From Desulfitibacter sp. BRH_c19 (GTDB lineage: Bacteria; Bacillota; DSM-16504; Desulfitibacterales; Desulfitibacteraceae): 64,000 nucleotides of DNA. The notes beneath the pieces are model-generated. The model did no database searches, was not told where the DNA came from, and was given only the letters and a program-made list of their open reading frames with translations. Of the stretch, positions 51,069-61,141 are shown piece by piece; the stretch's first letter is position 1, and every line of letters starts with the position of its first letter. The stretch spans positions 1 to 64,000 of the forward strand of contig LOER01000040.1 in NCBI GenBank assembly GCA_001515945.1. Direction: 5' to 3'. Both the position numbers and the translations under genes were made by a program.

Positions 51069-53558
51069 TTACTCAAACTTTAAAGACGATACTATACTCA
51101 TTTTTGATGTTTTAAGTGCGGGACTTATTGATGCAACGATTGAAACTACAGTACCAGCTATAACTGCAAACCAGAAGACTGTGAAATCATATTGCATGGT
51201 ACCACTTAATCCCATACTGCGAAGCAAATAAGAAACTGTATGAATACCCATGACACCGCCTAAAACCCCTATAACCCCCGCTATTAGTCCCCCAGACAAA
51301 GCCTCTATCAACAGCATCTTTTGTGTTTGTTTTTTACTCATACCTACAGATCGTAGGATAGCAAAAGATCTCCTTCTTTCCATGAAGCTAATTATATAAT
51401 TGTTTAGAACACCAAAGATACCAATCACAATGGTTACATAGGAGAACCCATCCAAGAGCATAAAGAGCTGACTATTGCTCTGGTGATTTATTTCCACTAT
51501 ATTTTCTATAGTATCATTCCAAAAAGGGGCTCTGCTATATTTTTTATTTATTTCTTGTTGGACGAGTTTTGGGTCAGCATTGGTTTTTATGTAAACCATA
51601 TCATAGTACTGTTCATTCATATCTAGTTTCAAATACCTATCAGACATGACTACATAGTTTCCATTGTTTTCTATGGTGTTCATAAAGCCAATTATCTGGT
51701 AGGGAATATCCCCCCTGGGAGTTTTTAAGGTCATTATGTCATTTTCTTTAAGTCCTAATAAGTCTTTAATATGGTTTGCAACAATAACAAATCTACCGGA
51801 GTTTAATTTCTTGACTGCCTCTTCAGGACCCTCTGGTACTTCTATATTCATAAATTCAAAAAACTTTTCATTGATACCTTCAACTGTCCATATCTTATAA
51901 TCAGTTCCCACAACTTCCACATCCCTAGCAGTAAGGGCCCCGTAGGAGTCCTGCACCCCGGGCACACTTCTTAGGCCTGCTTCCATATGTCTATCAGCAT
52001 TATAAGGAGATGCAATTATCTCAAACTTCCAGTCTCTAAAAAATGACGTCACTTCAGTCATAACACTAAAGCCCACAATTTTTACAATTAAAATACAAGT
52101 GATGCCAATATATAATAATGCAATATTATTTATGATGTTTTTATTGTTCCTTAGATTTTTTAGCGCCAATACCCCTTCATTTCCAAAAAGTATTTCAAAT
52201 AACCCTTCCATGGATCTTATTAATAAATTTAGAATTAACGGTAACAGTAATATAACACCTACTATGCCTATTAGTAGTGCCAGGGTTGATAGGGGCATAA
52301 CCAGTTCATTTGGAGCTACTGGAGGAATTGCCAAGGAAAGGGCCAATAGTATGAATCCTAAAATATATTTATACTTTTTAGGTCTCTTTTTGTTTTCAAT
52401 GTTATTTAAAACAATGTCCTTAACTGGAATTTTAGCAACCTTCCAAATTGGAATAAAGGCACTTGAAAATGATAGAATTACTGCCAAAGTAAAGGTAGTA
52501 AAAACTTGTGCTGGTGTATATACCACATAGGTTGTAATGCCCTGTAGCCAGGTAGGCGTGGTAAGCTTTGCCATCACATTAAGGACACCTATCCCAAGGA
52601 TGCATCCAAAGAATCCGCCAATTATACCGTAGATTAAGCTTTCACCTAGAAATACGGTATTAACCATTTTACGAGTTGCTCCCACACTCCTAAAAGTACC
52701 TATTATAGGTATTCTTTCATACGCAATTACTTTAAAGGAAGTATAAATTATAAATATACTTATTAAAACCACAATAGCAATCATCATCATAAATGGTTGT
52801 GTTATCTGATTTGAATATTCCTTAATATCTGCTTCACTAATTGTTTCTGTTACAGTATAACGAGGATACTCAAGAGATACTTTTTCAATAAAATCATTTT
52901 TTTGAGATGCATCCTGAAGTTTCAAATATATTGTATTAGATTTTCCTCTAACCTGGTTTAAAGAATTAACATATTCCTTTGGTACAACAGCATATGTAGT
53001 TCTACCATCTTCCAAAAACAGACCACTTGGTTGTGCAATACCAACTATTTTAAACTGAATCTTCTGTCCTTGTACTTCTAAATCCAGACCTTCTCCTATT
53101 TCAAGGCCATACTTTTCAGCAGTATCTCTATTAATGATTACTTTTCTCCCCGAAAAAGGTTCCAACCCTGACTGCTCGGCTAGAACCAATTTATGCATCT
53201 TATTTATGTCATTGAATTCATAGCCAAGAATACTAAAACGCAGCACGTCATCTCTTGATACTTTATAAACCCCACTACTTTGCATTACTCCAACAGCATA
53301 TTCCAATTCATCAGCATAAGAACCAAGTTGGTTATCAGGAATAAATGAAGATGGGGAATTTTCATTAGGATATATCATTATCTGAGCAGTCCCATAATAC
53401 TTAGTAAGATACTCAGAATATGTTTTTTCAATTGTATTAGCTAAGCCTGTAGAGCCAAAATACAAGGCAGCTGACAGCATAACCGATAAAATGATTAAAA
53501 AGGTTCTTAGCTTTTTTTCTTTAATATTTCGTATCGTAAATTTAAGAATTATATCCAC
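51069..53558 (-). CDS. ABC exporter permease with two FtsX domains
   Basis: An ~829-residue membrane protein with N-terminal KEKKLRTFLIILSVMLSAAL, a large extracytoplasmic loop, and two FtsX domains (FRSVGATRKMVNTVFLGESL; LRSVGMSKKQTQKMLLIEAL with the loop before the last helices). It is the MacB/LolC-type permease of the three-gene export operon. The GTG at 53558 with GGGAGATG nine bases upstream is the best start; a TTG at 53573 would overlap the ribosome site. The transported molecule is unknown. Confidence 0.86.
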   Translation of the reverse strand: MDIILKFTIRNIKEKKLRTFLIILSVMLSAALYFGSTGLANTIEKTYSEYLTKYYGTAQIMIYPNENSPSSFIPDNQLGSYADELEYAVGVMQSSGVYKVSRDDVLRFSILGYEFNDINKMHKLVLAEQSGLEPFSGRKVIINRDTAEKYGLEIGEGLDLEVQGQKIQFKIVGIAQPSGLFLEDGRTTYAVVPKEYVNSLNQVRGKSNTIYLKLQDASQKNDFIEKVSLEYPRYTVTETISEADIKEYSNQITQPFMMMIAIVVLISIFIIYTSFKVIAYERIPIIGTFRSVGATRKMVNTVFLGESLIYGIIGGFFGCILGIGVLNVMAKLTTPTWLQGITTYVVYTPAQVFTTFTLAVILSFSSAFIPIWKVAKIPVKDIVLNNIENKKRPKKYKYILGFILLALSLAIPPVAPNELVMPLSTLALLIGIVGVILLLPLILNLLIRSMEGLFEILFGNEGVLALKNLRNNKNIINNIALLYIGITCILIVKIVGFSVMTEVTSFFRDWKFEIIASPYNADRHMEAGLRSVPGVQDSYGALTARDVEVVGTDYKIWTVEGINEKFFEFMNIEVPEGPEEAVKKLNSGRFVIVANHIKDLLGLKENDIMTLKTPRGDIPYQIIGFMNTIENNGNYVVMSDRYLKLDMNEQYYDMVYIKTNADPKLVQQEINKKYSRAPFWNDTIENIVEINHQSNSQLFMLLDGFSYVTIVIGIFGVLNNYIISFMERRRSFAILRSVGMSKKQTQKMLLIEALSGGLIAGVIGVLGGVMGIHTVSYLLRSMGLSGTMQYDFTVFWFAVIAGTVVSIVASISPALKTSKMSIVSSLKFE

Positions 53559-53657
53559 AATTTCATCTCCCAAAAACTAACTATACAGCGCATAGCTTAT
53601 GTCCCTATACAAAACTTAGCTTGTGCCATTAAGTTGATAAGCACAAGCTTTTAGTAA

Positions 53658-53900
53658 TCAGTATGCTATTTTAGGGTGCAAAGCCTTTAACAAAAGACGA
53701 AGAGCACCTGTAATAATCGTCGCAACTATTATATACAGCCCAAAGAAAAATTGAACCCTGTTATTATTATCTTTTTGGGTAATATATGATAAAAAGCCCT
53801 TAGTTACCTGAGCTAAATCCTTTCTAAAGTATAATATGACAGCTAAAGCTGATGCCAGGTGCAGGAAAATTTCAAAAGCCAACCCTGGGAAATGGTATCC
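53658..53900 (-). pseudogene. Undecaprenyl-diphosphatase (UppP/BacA) fragment
   Basis: The minus strand reads AFEIFLHLASALAVILYFR, then KDLAQVTKGFLSYITQK, typical of the N-terminal region of UppP (HLxSxLAV motif). A one-base insertion in TTTCCCAGGG breaks the preceding F-P-G-L. The reading ends at KALHPKIAY, long before the rest of the ~270-residue enzyme. It is a pseudogene of the lipid-carrier phosphatase. No intact copy lies in the window. Confidence 0.75.
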
Positions 53901-53951
53901 TAATTGAAATTACCTTGTAAAGTATAGCATAGGAAATTATACTTATCTATA

Positions 53952-53973
53952 AAGAAAAGATTAAGCTTTTCTT
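53952..53973 (-). terminator. Possible terminator of the arg operon
   Basis: AAGAAAAG and CTTTTCTT form a short AT-rich stem around six bases, about 90 bases downstream of argG. T's lie mostly within the stem, so it is weak. Confidence 0.35.
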
Positions 53974-54062
53974 AAGTAATTATTAACAAAAATAATATGA
54001 CCCAACCCAAAATGGATAAGGCCATACTATAGCAAATCTGCAGTATTTAACTTTAAGATAGA

Positions 54063-55274
54063 TTACTTTTTCAATCCACTTTTTTCTTCCATTAAAGCTT
54101 TTACCTTCATTGATAAACCAAAGAGATTAATAAATCCCGTTGCATCATTTTGGTCATAAACTGCACTTTCTCCGAAGGTTACAATATCCTCATCGTATAG
54201 AGAATATGGTGAAGATGACCCTGCTGGCATTATATTTCCCTTATATAGCTTAAGCCTTACCTTACCTGTTACTGTTTTTTGAGTGCTGTTCACAAAAGCA
54301 TCTAATGCTTCCCTTAATGGGTGGAACCAAACACCATCATATACTAACTCAGAATACCTTTGAGCCAAAAGTTCTTTATAGTGGAAGGTTTGTCTGTCAA
54401 GGGTTATTAATTCTAGTTCTCGATGACCATAATACAATACTGTTCCACCTGGAGTTTCATATACTCCCCTTGATTTCATTCCTACAAGTCGGTTCTCAAC
54501 CATATCACAAATACCAACTCCATTTATAGCTGCAACCTGATTTACAAAATCCATAAGCTCAATGGGACTTAAAGCTTTTCCATCAATTCTTACAGGAATG
54601 CCTTCTTCAAATTCAATTTCAATATAAGTAGGTTTATCTGGTGCCAATTCTGGTGGAGTGATTATCTGTAATAATTCCGTAAGTTTGGGTTCATTTTCAG
54701 GATTTTCTAGGTCCCCACCCTCATGGCTTAAGTGGAAAAGATTTCTATCCCTACTATAAATTTTTTCTTTTGTAACACCTAGAGGTATTTTTCTTTTCTT
54801 AGCATATTCTATACAATCTTCTCTTGATTTTAAATCCCATTCACGCCAGGGAGCAATAATTTTCAAATTAGGATTTAAAGCCTTCACAGCTAATTCAAAT
54901 CGAACCTGGTCATTTCCCTTTCCTGTTGCTCCATGGGAAATAGCTTCTGCACCTTCCTTTTTGGCTATCTCTACAAGTCTTTTTGCAATTAAAGGTCTTG
55001 CAAAGGAGGTCCCCAGTAAATACTTGCCCTCATATACGGCTCCGGCTTTTAAACACGGGTATACATAATCTGTAATAAACTCTTCTCGTAAATCTTCAAT
55101 ATAAAGCTTTAAAGCTCCACTATTGATTGCTTTTTCATGTAAATGTTCTAATTCTTCTCCCTGTCCAACATCCGCTGCCATGGCTACTACTTCATATCCG
55201 TAATTATCCTTTAACCATGGAATAATAACTGATGTATCAAGTCCTCCTGAATATGCAAGTACAACTTTCTTCAT
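54063..55274 (-). CDS. argG: Argininosuccinate synthase
   Basis: A 403-residue PP-loop synthetase joining citrulline and aspartate with ATP. Visible motifs are the N-terminal [10 protein letters not shown], the [12 protein letters not shown] segment and [15 protein letters not shown], and [11 protein letters not shown]. Length and start agree with the family. It ends the argCJBDFG order; argH is not in the window. It is 33 bases after argF and read as part of the same unit. Confidence 0.96.
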   Translation of the reverse strand: MKKVVLAYSGGLDTSVIIPWLKDNYGYEVVAMAADVGQGEELEHLHEKAINSGALKLYIEDLREEFITDYVYPCLKAGAVYEGKYLLGTSFARPLIAKRLVEIAKKEGAEAISHGATGKGNDQVRFELAVKALNPNLKIIAPWREWDLKSREDCIEYAKKRKIPLGVTKEKIYSRDRNLFHLSHEGGDLENPENEPKLTELLQIITPPELAPDKPTYIEIEFEEGIPVRIDGKALSPIELMDFVNQVAAINGVGICDMVENRLVGMKSRGVYETPGGTVLYYGHRELELITLDRQTFHYKELLAQRYSELVYDGVWFHPLREALDAFVNSTQKTVTGKVRLKLYKGNIMPAGSSSPYSLYDEDIVTFGESAVYDQNDATGFINLFGLSMKVKALMEEKSGLKK

Positions 55275-55307
55275 AGATACACACCTTACCCTTCTTATGT
55301 CATTTTT

Positions 55308-56258
55308 CTATAGTAGCGCTGCTAATAAACCTTTTTGAGCATGCATCCTGTTTTCAGCTTGGTCAAACACTACTGAGTTAGGACCATCTAAAACCTCGGA
55401 GGTAATCTCTTCACCCCTGTGGGCTGGCAGACAATGCATTACAAGAACATCTTTCTTAGCTTTTTGTAGGACTTCAGAATTCATTTGATAACCCTGGAAC
55501 AACTTCAATCTTTCTTGTGTTTCCTTTTCCTGTCCCATACTAGTCCATACATCTGTATAGACGATATCGGACCCCTCAATTACATTTTGTAGATCAGTCT
55601 CAATATAAATTTTCGAACCGCTTTCTATCGCAATAGATTTTGCCTGATCCACTACAGATTGTACTGGTTCATATCCCGGTGGAGTCACTACTGCAATATC
55701 CATCCCAACCATAGCACATCCTGTTAGTAGAGAATTAGCTACGTTATTTCCATCACCAATATAGGTCATTTTCAATCCTTTAAGGATACCCTTTTTTTCT
55801 TTAATCGTAAATAAATCTGCAAGTATTTGGCATGGATGCAAATAATCAGTCAATCCATTGATAACTGGGATACTAGCATTTTCTGCAAGCTCAACAACAC
55901 TCTCATGGGAAAATGTTCTAATCATGATACCATCTAGATAACGAGAGAGGGTCTTTGCAGTATCACCAATTGTCTCTCCTCTTCCAAGCTGCAGTTCATT
56001 GGCGCTTAAAAAGAGAGCATATCCGCCTAGCTGTACTGTACCAACCTCAAAAGAAACCCTTGTTCTAGTTGAAGGTTTATGAAAAATCATACCCAAGGTC
56101 TTACCCTTTAGCACATCATAAGGCTCTCCTTTTTTTGACTTCTCCTTGATATCTGCTGCTAAATCCATAATGTAAAATAGTTCTTCTTTAGAAAACTGAG
56201 TTAAACACAAACAATCCCTACCCTGTAACCCTTTCGCTAATTGCTCCTTAAATTCCAT
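55308..56258 (-). CDS. argF: Ornithine carbamoyltransferase
   Basis: A 316-residue OTCase converting ornithine and carbamoyl phosphate to citrulline. The carbamoyl-phosphate motif is KPSTRTRVSFE; others are the HPCQILADL motif and MHCLPAHRGEEI with C-His-P-R, the ornithine-site loop. It lies 50 bases after argD. GGAGG precedes ATG 56258. Confidence 0.95.
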   Translation of the reverse strand: MEFKEQLAKGLQGRDCLCLTQFSKEELFYIMDLAADIKEKSKKGEPYDVLKGKTLGMIFHKPSTRTRVSFEVGTVQLGGYALFLSANELQLGRGETIGDTAKTLSRYLDGIMIRTFSHESVVELAENASIPVINGLTDYLHPCQILADLFTIKEKKGILKGLKMTYIGDGNNVANSLLTGCAMVGMDIAVVTPPGYEPVQSVVDQAKSIAIESGSKIYIETDLQNVIEGSDIVYTDVWTSMGQEKETQERLKLFQGYQMNSEVLQKAKKDVLVMHCLPAHRGEEITSEVLDGPNSVVFDQAENRMHAQKGLLAALL

Positions 56259-56308
56259 TTTAAACCTCCTTTTTATTTATGGGGACATTCAATGTACCCA
56301 ATTTATAT

Positions 56309-57502
56309 TTATTCTATTTCTGACATAACGACTTTAAATATTTCTAAGCCCTTATCAACGGTTTCCTTATCTACATTAAGGGCAGGAAGGAATCTTACTA
56401 CATTGCCTCCTGCGGCACTTAATAGTAACCCTTTTTCCATTGCTTTTTTTACTATAGGAAGGCTTTCACCTTTTACTTCCAAGCCTATTAATAATCCAAT
56501 TCCTCTAATTTCTTCAATAGAAGGAAATTCATTTTTTAATTCACTTAGTCTTTGTCTAAAGTATTCACCCATTTTTTCTACTTGTTCACAAAGGTTATCT
56601 CTTAAGAGTATTTCTAATACCTTTTTCCCTGCTGAACATGCCAAGAAGTTTCCTCCAAAGGTTGATCCGTGGTCTCCAGGTTGAAATGACCCGGCCACTT
56701 CTTCAACAGCCAACATAGCTCCAATGGCTGTGCCATTACCCAAGGCCTTTGCTAAGGTCATTATATGTGGCTTTATACCATAATGCTGGTAAGCAAAAAG
56801 TCTCCCCGTTCTACCCACTCCACATTGTACTTCATCTACTATGAAAAGAAGGTCCTTTTTCTTACATAATGCCTCAACCTGCTGCAAATAGTCTTTTTGG
56901 GCTACATGCACTCCACCCTCACCCTGCACAGGCTCCAGCATTATAGCACATGTTTTTTCTGTTACTGCTTCCTTAAGGGCTTCAATATTATTAAATGGAA
57001 CATACTTAAATCCTTCCAATAATGGAGCAAAACCTTTCTGTACTTTTTCCTGTCCGGTTGCAGTTAAAGTTGCCATTGTTCTTCCATGAAAGGAACTTTT
57101 CATTGTTATTATCTCATATCTTTCAGAACAATACTTCAAGTTAGAGTATTTTCTAGCAAGCTTAATAGCACCTTCATTTGCTTCAGCACCACTATTGCCA
57201 AAAAATACTTTGGCAAAACTGCTATTCTCCACAAGTGTTTTTGCTAGCTCTACCTGTGGTTTTATCCAATAAAGATTTGAAGTATGCACTAACTCCCCAG
57301 ACTGTTTATACATTGCTTGAGTAACCTCTGGGTGACAGTGTCCTAAAGAAGCAACAGCCAATCCACCAACAAAGTCTATATATTCCTTACCATCAGCATC
57401 CCAAACCTTATTGCCTTCACCCTTTTCAAGGGCAATGGGAAATCTTCCATAGGTATTCATTACATATTTTGTTCCCATCTCATATATGTCTCGGTTATTC
57501 AT
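56309..57502 (-). CDS. argD: Acetylornithine aminotransferase
   Basis: A 397-residue class III aminotransferase using PLP, converting N-acetylglutamate semialdehyde to acetylornithine. The motifs are FGNSGAEANEGAIKLARKY, SFHGRTMATLTATGQ, EPVQGEGGVHV, FIVDEVQCGVGRTGR and the PLP-lysine region MTLAKALGNGTAIGAM. ATG 57502 has AGGTGG six bases upstream; an upstream Met is rejected. It begins after a ~155-base gap containing a repeat. Confidence 0.95.
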   Translation of the reverse strand: MNNRDIYEMGTKYVMNTYGRFPIALEKGEGNKVWDADGKEYIDFVGGLAVASLGHCHPEVTQAMYKQSGELVHTSNLYWIKPQVELAKTLVENSSFAKVFFGNSGAEANEGAIKLARKYSNLKYCSERYEIITMKSSFHGRTMATLTATGQEKVQKGFAPLLEGFKYVPFNNIEALKEAVTEKTCAIMLEPVQGEGGVHVAQKDYLQQVEALCKKKDLLFIVDEVQCGVGRTGRLFAYQHYGIKPHIMTLAKALGNGTAIGAMLAVEEVAGSFQPGDHGSTFGGNFLACSAGKKVLEILLRDNLCEQVEKMGEYFRQRLSELKNEFPSIEEIRGIGLLIGLEVKGESLPIVKKAMEKGLLLSAAGGNVVRFLPALNVDKETVDKGLEIFKVVMSEIE

Positions 57503-57571
57503 TAAAATCCACCTCAAATTTATCCAAAATATTCTATAGGGTTATGACCCCCACTTCTATAAGTGTGTCTA

Positions 57572-57601
57572 AATCAGGTGGAGTAGAGTCTCCATCTGAT
57601 T
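57572..57601. repeat. TCAGGTGGAGT repeat, copy 2
   Basis: AATCAGGTGGAG and CTCCATCTGATT pair around TAGAGT. The same arms occur at 49241. It is followed by TTCAGCTTTGGCTGAACG, a second small inverted repeat. It lies between argB and argD inside the operon. Confidence 0.65.
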
Positions 57602-57658
57602 CTCCGATGTTCAGCTTTGGCTGAACGAGTTCACTAGTCCGTTAACTTACCTAGTTTC

Positions 57659-58549
57659 CTACAGTTCAACCATGGTTCCAACTCCTTGATTTGTGAAAAC
57701 TTCCAGAAGCGGCGAATGAGGAATTCTCCCATCAATAATATGTGTCTTTCGTACGCCCCCTTCAAGAGCCCGCACACAGGATTGAATTTTAGGAATCATT
57801 CCCTCGGAAATCACTCCTTTCTCTATTAAATCACGAATTTCTCTTACCTTTAATACTGAAATTAAAGAATTCTCATCATTTCTGTCTTTTAAGATACCCT
57901 TTACATCGGTTAAAAGGATCATCTTATCTGCACCTAAGGCCCTAGCCATATCTCCCGCTACATAATCTGCATTTATATTATAGCTCCGACCTTTATCATC
58001 AACTCCTATGGGAGCAACAACAGGAATATAGCTCTGTTGAATGACGGTCTTTAATATCTCAGGATTAATCTTTTTTACTTCTCCTACAAAACCTAAATCA
58101 TGGATAACAGTTTCTCCATTATGGTCTTTTGAAGTAGCCTTATGAGGAATAGCTTCAATTAACTGCCCATCCTTGCCGCTAAAACCTAAGGCTTTTCCTC
58201 CACTTCTACTTATGGAACTAACAACTGATTTATTAACCTTACCTACTAGCACCATTTCTACAACTTCCATAGTTTCCTCATCCGTAATCCTTAGCCCATT
58301 CACAAAAGAGGATTTTTTTCCCAACTTATCTAACATATTATTTATCTCAGGGCCCCCGCCGTGGACAATAACAGGATTCATTCCCACATACTTCATTAAT
58401 ACGCAATCCTTTGCTACAGCTTGCTTCAATTCTTCATTAACCATGGCATGCCCACCGAATTTTATCACTATTGTTTTTCCAAAAAACTCTTTAATATATG
58501 GTAAAGCTTCTGCCAGTACGTTGGCTCTCTCTAATGGTGTTAAATTCAT
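57659..58549 (-). CDS. argB: Acetylglutamate kinase
   Basis: A 296-residue kinase phosphorylating N-acetylglutamate. The phosphate-binding part is VIKFGGHAMV and VIVHGGGPEIN; NGLRITDEETM and NADYVAGDMARAL are the substrate region and DVKGIL the C-terminal part. A C-terminal GVRKTHIIDGRIPHSPLLEV segment resembles arginine-sensitive kinases, so feedback inhibition by arginine is possible. It lies 19 bases after argJ. Confidence 0.95.
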   Translation of the reverse strand: MNLTPLERANVLAEALPYIKEFFGKTIVIKFGGHAMVNEELKQAVAKDCVLMKYVGMNPVIVHGGGPEINNMLDKLGKKSSFVNGLRITDEETMEVVEMVLVGKVNKSVVSSISRSGGKALGFSGKDGQLIEAIPHKATSKDHNGETVIHDLGFVGEVKKINPEILKTVIQQSYIPVVAPIGVDDKGRSYNINADYVAGDMARALGADKMILLTDVKGILKDRNDENSLISVLKVREIRDLIEKGVISEGMIPKIQSCVRALEGGVRKTHIIDGRIPHSPLLEVFTNQGVGTMVEL

Positions 58550-58568
58550 ATTATTTCAATTCATCCTT

Positions 58569-59798
58569 TCATGAACGATAGTCAGCATTTATTTTTACAT
58601 AATCATAGGAAAAGTCACATGTCCAAGCAGTAGCTTCAGATGATCCCAATTTCATATCAACCACAAGACCAATATCTTTTTCTTCAAGAATAGCCTTTGC
58701 TCTAGCTTCACTAAAAGAAAGTCCCATTCCGTTTTCCATCATCTGTTCCTTACCAGCTTTAGATTCTATATACATATCAACTACACCAGGGTCAAAATTT
58801 GCTCCTGAATTTCCTACTGCCATAATTACCCTGCCCCAGTTTGCGTCTTCCCCAAAAATTGCAGTTTTTACAAGGGCGGAGGTCGTAACACATCTTGCAG
58901 CCTTTCTGGCATCTTCTACTGATTTGGCATTAATAACCTTAACATTTATAAATTTGGTTGCCCCTTCTCCATCTCTTACTATTAACTCAGATAGTCTATA
59001 GCAAAGTGCAGATAGTGCATTTTTAAATGCATCGTAATCTGAATTTTTTTCAGTTATTTGCTCATTACCTGCACAAGCATTTGCTAATACAAGCACCATA
59101 TCATTAGTGCTGGTATCTCCATCTACAGAAATCATATTATATGTTTCATCTACTACTTCTCCTAAAGCTTCTTTAAGTAACTGGGGAGTTATGGATACAT
59201 CAGTAGCAACAAATGAAAGCATAGTTGCCATGTTAGGATGTATCATACCTGATCCTTTTGCCATACCACCCATTTTTACAGTTTTCCCACCTATTTCTAC
59301 CTCAACCGCTGCCTCCTTTGGAAAGGTATCGGTAGTCATAATTGCCTCTGCAGCATCACTTGAGCTGTTACTATTAAATAACGACTTGCTCGCTTTCTTT
59401 ATTCCTTCTAAGATGATATCCATGGGCAATTGAACGCCAATGACACCAGTAGAGGAGATTAATACTTCCTTCACATCTAACTTTAATTGGCCTGCTGCTA
59501 TTTTTGCCATTTCTCTGGCATTTTCCATGCCCTTTACACCAGTACATGCATTTGCATTGGCACTATTTATTACAATGGCATTACAGTAACCATTGGAAGC
59601 TTCTATATGTTCTTTACTAACTAATACTGGAGCTGCTTTAACCTTATTCTCTGTAAATACACCAGCAGCTGCAGTTTCAGCCTCAGAATAAATAATAGCT
59701 AAATCTTTTTTGGCTTTTTTAAGACCGGAATGAATTCCAGTTGACTTAAACCCTTGAACATTCGCTATCCCACCATCAATAAACTTAAATTCTGACAA
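58569..59798 (-). CDS. argJ: Bifunctional ornithine acetyltransferase / N-acetylglutamate synthase
   Basis: A 409-residue ArgJ that transfers the acetyl group between acetylornithine and glutamate, making the acetyl cycle. The self-cleavage site is at GSGMIHPNMATMLSF, where the Thr becomes the N-terminus of the beta chain. GDTSTNDMVLVLANACAGN is also typical. TTG 59798 with AAAGGAGG eight bases upstream is the start. It is separated from argC by about 270 bases rich in repeats. Confidence 0.94.
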   Translation of the reverse strand: MSEFKFIDGGIANVQGFKSTGIHSGLKKAKKDLAIIYSEAETAAAGVFTENKVKAAPVLVSKEHIEASNGYCNAIVINSANANACTGVKGMENAREMAKIAAGQLKLDVKEVLISSTGVIGVQLPMDIILEGIKKASKSLFNSNSSSDAAEAIMTTDTFPKEAAVEVEIGGKTVKMGGMAKGSGMIHPNMATMLSFVATDVSITPQLLKEALGEVVDETYNMISVDGDTSTNDMVLVLANACAGNEQITEKNSDYDAFKNALSALCYRLSELIVRDGEGATKFINVKVINAKSVEDARKAARCVTTSALVKTAIFGEDANWGRVIMAVGNSGANFDPGVVDMYIESKAGKEQMMENGMGLSFSEARAKAILEEKDIGLVVDMKLGSSEATAWTCDFSYDYVKINADYRS

Positions 59799-59858
59799 AA
59801 TTATTCCTCCTTTTAATGAACGGGGACACACCTCTTTTAGAGATATGCTTTGTTGTTG

Positions 59859-59894
59859 AGGAATGTCCCCAACTTGGTGAATGGGGACATTCCT
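59859..59894. repeat. GGGGACATTCCT inverted repeat
   Basis: AGGAATGTCCCC and GGGGACATTCCT are perfect complements around 12 bases. GGGGACA also appears near 59822 and GGGGACATTC near 56280. A further perfect 13-bp inverted repeat (AGAAGTAAGATTT...) lies about 45 bases downstream. These fill the ~270 bases between argC and argJ and look like remnants of REP-like elements. Confidence 0.6.
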
Positions 59895-60028
59895 CTAGTT
59901 TCAGGAGTCAGAAGTCCGAATTCAGAAGTCAGAAGTAAGATTTTCAAATCTTACTTCTTGCTAACTTCTTGCCTCGTGTATCTTGCCCCTTGCCTCTTGA
60001 ATATGAATGTCTCCAATTAACCTCTTAG

Positions 60029-60059
60029 AACCAGCCAGCAGAACCGTCCCCCTGGTTGG
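60029..60059. repeat. GAACCGTCCCC repeat, copy 2
   Basis: AACCAGCCAGCAGAACCGTC then CCCCTGGTTGG is close to the copy at 48174. Arms CCAG/CTGG form the hairpin. It lies next to the argC stop. Confidence 0.65.
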
Positions 60060-60069
60060 TGTCCCCACC

Positions 60070-61107
60070 TTACGGGTATACAGTTAGTATATCTAATGCT
60101 GTAGTTTCTTCTAGACCAAGAGCAATATTCATATTTTGTACTGCCTGACCTGATGCACCTTTAATAAGGTTATCTATTACTGAAGCAACCACAATCCTAT
60201 TGTTTCGCTTATCTACTTTAAAATTAAGAAGGCATTTATTACTGCCTGCTACCCATTTTGTATGAGGCCATGTTCCTTCTGGTAATATTCCCACAAAAGG
60301 TTTATCTTTGTAGAAATCATCATAGATTTGTCTTATATCATCCTCGCTAATATCCTTTGTCAAAGTTGCATAGCATGTGCTTAGTATTCCCCGATTTATT
60401 GGAACTAATTGGGGAGTAAAGGTTATAGTCACCTGATTCCCTGCTACAAAGGAAAGCTCCTGTTCTATCTCTGGCGTATGGCGATGTTCTCCTACACCAT
60501 ATGGATTAATATTATCACTAGCGCTATTAAAGTGGGTTATGGCGTTTGCTTTTCTTCCTGCCCCAGATATTCCCGACTTAGAATCAATTATTAATCCTTT
60601 GTATTCAATGATTTTATTTGAGAACAATGGAGCTAACCCCAATATAGCACTTGTTGGATAACAACCTGGATTTGCAATGATTTTGGCACCTTTGATTTGT
60701 TCACTATATATTTCTGGAAGGCCGTAAACGGCTTCTTTTAATAGATGGGGAGCTTTATGTTCTGTTTTATACCAGTTAGTATAATTTTCTAATTCTTTTA
60801 ATCTAAAGTCAGCTCCCAAATCTATAATTAGCTTGTTATTATCATAACCCCTTCTAGCAATCTCTGAAGAATATCCATGAGGAAGAGCTAAAAATAAAAT
60901 ATCGCACCTATCAAGGGCTTTATCACAATGAAACTCTTCAAGTTCCATATTAAAATTCAAGCCTAAACTTGGATAAATTTCATTTAGTTTTTTTCCAACA
61001 TAAGATTCTGAAGTAAGTAACTCCAGTTTCACTTGGGGATGCATCTGTAAAATACGTACTAATTCTAATCCTGTATAACCACTAGCACCCACAATACCTA
61101 CTTTCAT
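60070..61107 (-). CDS. argC: N-acetyl-gamma-glutamyl-phosphate reductase
   Basis: A 345-residue NADPH-dependent reductase. The N-terminal NADP motif is VGIVGASGYTGLELVRIL; the catalytic Cys lies in ANPGCYPTS, with GVGEHRHTPEIEQEL nearby. It is the first gene of the arginine operon. ATG 61107 has AGGAGG nine bases upstream and gives the canonical start; an ORF start at 61176 would cover the promoter. Two ARG boxes overlap the promoter upstream, so ArgR/AhrC control is likely. Confidence 0.96.
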   Translation of the reverse strand: MKVGIVGASGYTGLELVRILQMHPQVKLELLTSESYVGKKLNEIYPSLGLNFNMELEEFHCDKALDRCDILFLALPHGYSSEIARRGYDNNKLIIDLGADFRLKELENYTNWYKTEHKAPHLLKEAVYGLPEIYSEQIKGAKIIANPGCYPTSAILGLAPLFSNKIIEYKGLIIDSKSGISGAGRKANAITHFNSASDNINPYGVGEHRHTPEIEQELSFVAGNQVTITFTPQLVPINRGILSTCYATLTKDISEDDIRQIYDDFYKDKPFVGILPEGTWPHTKWVAGSNKCLLNFKVDKRNNRIVVASVIDNLIKGASGQAVQNMNIALGLEETTALDILTVYP

Positions 61108-61141
61108 ATTACAAAGCCTCCTAATTTCCATTTTAGCTATG

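Noticed and set aside
52099-52530. 143-codon ORF on the plus strand
   Set aside because: Antisense to the FtsX permease; no ribosome site or domain.
56241-56684. 147-codon ORF on the plus strand
   Set aside because: Antisense to argD, whose PLP and FGNSGAEA motifs are clear.
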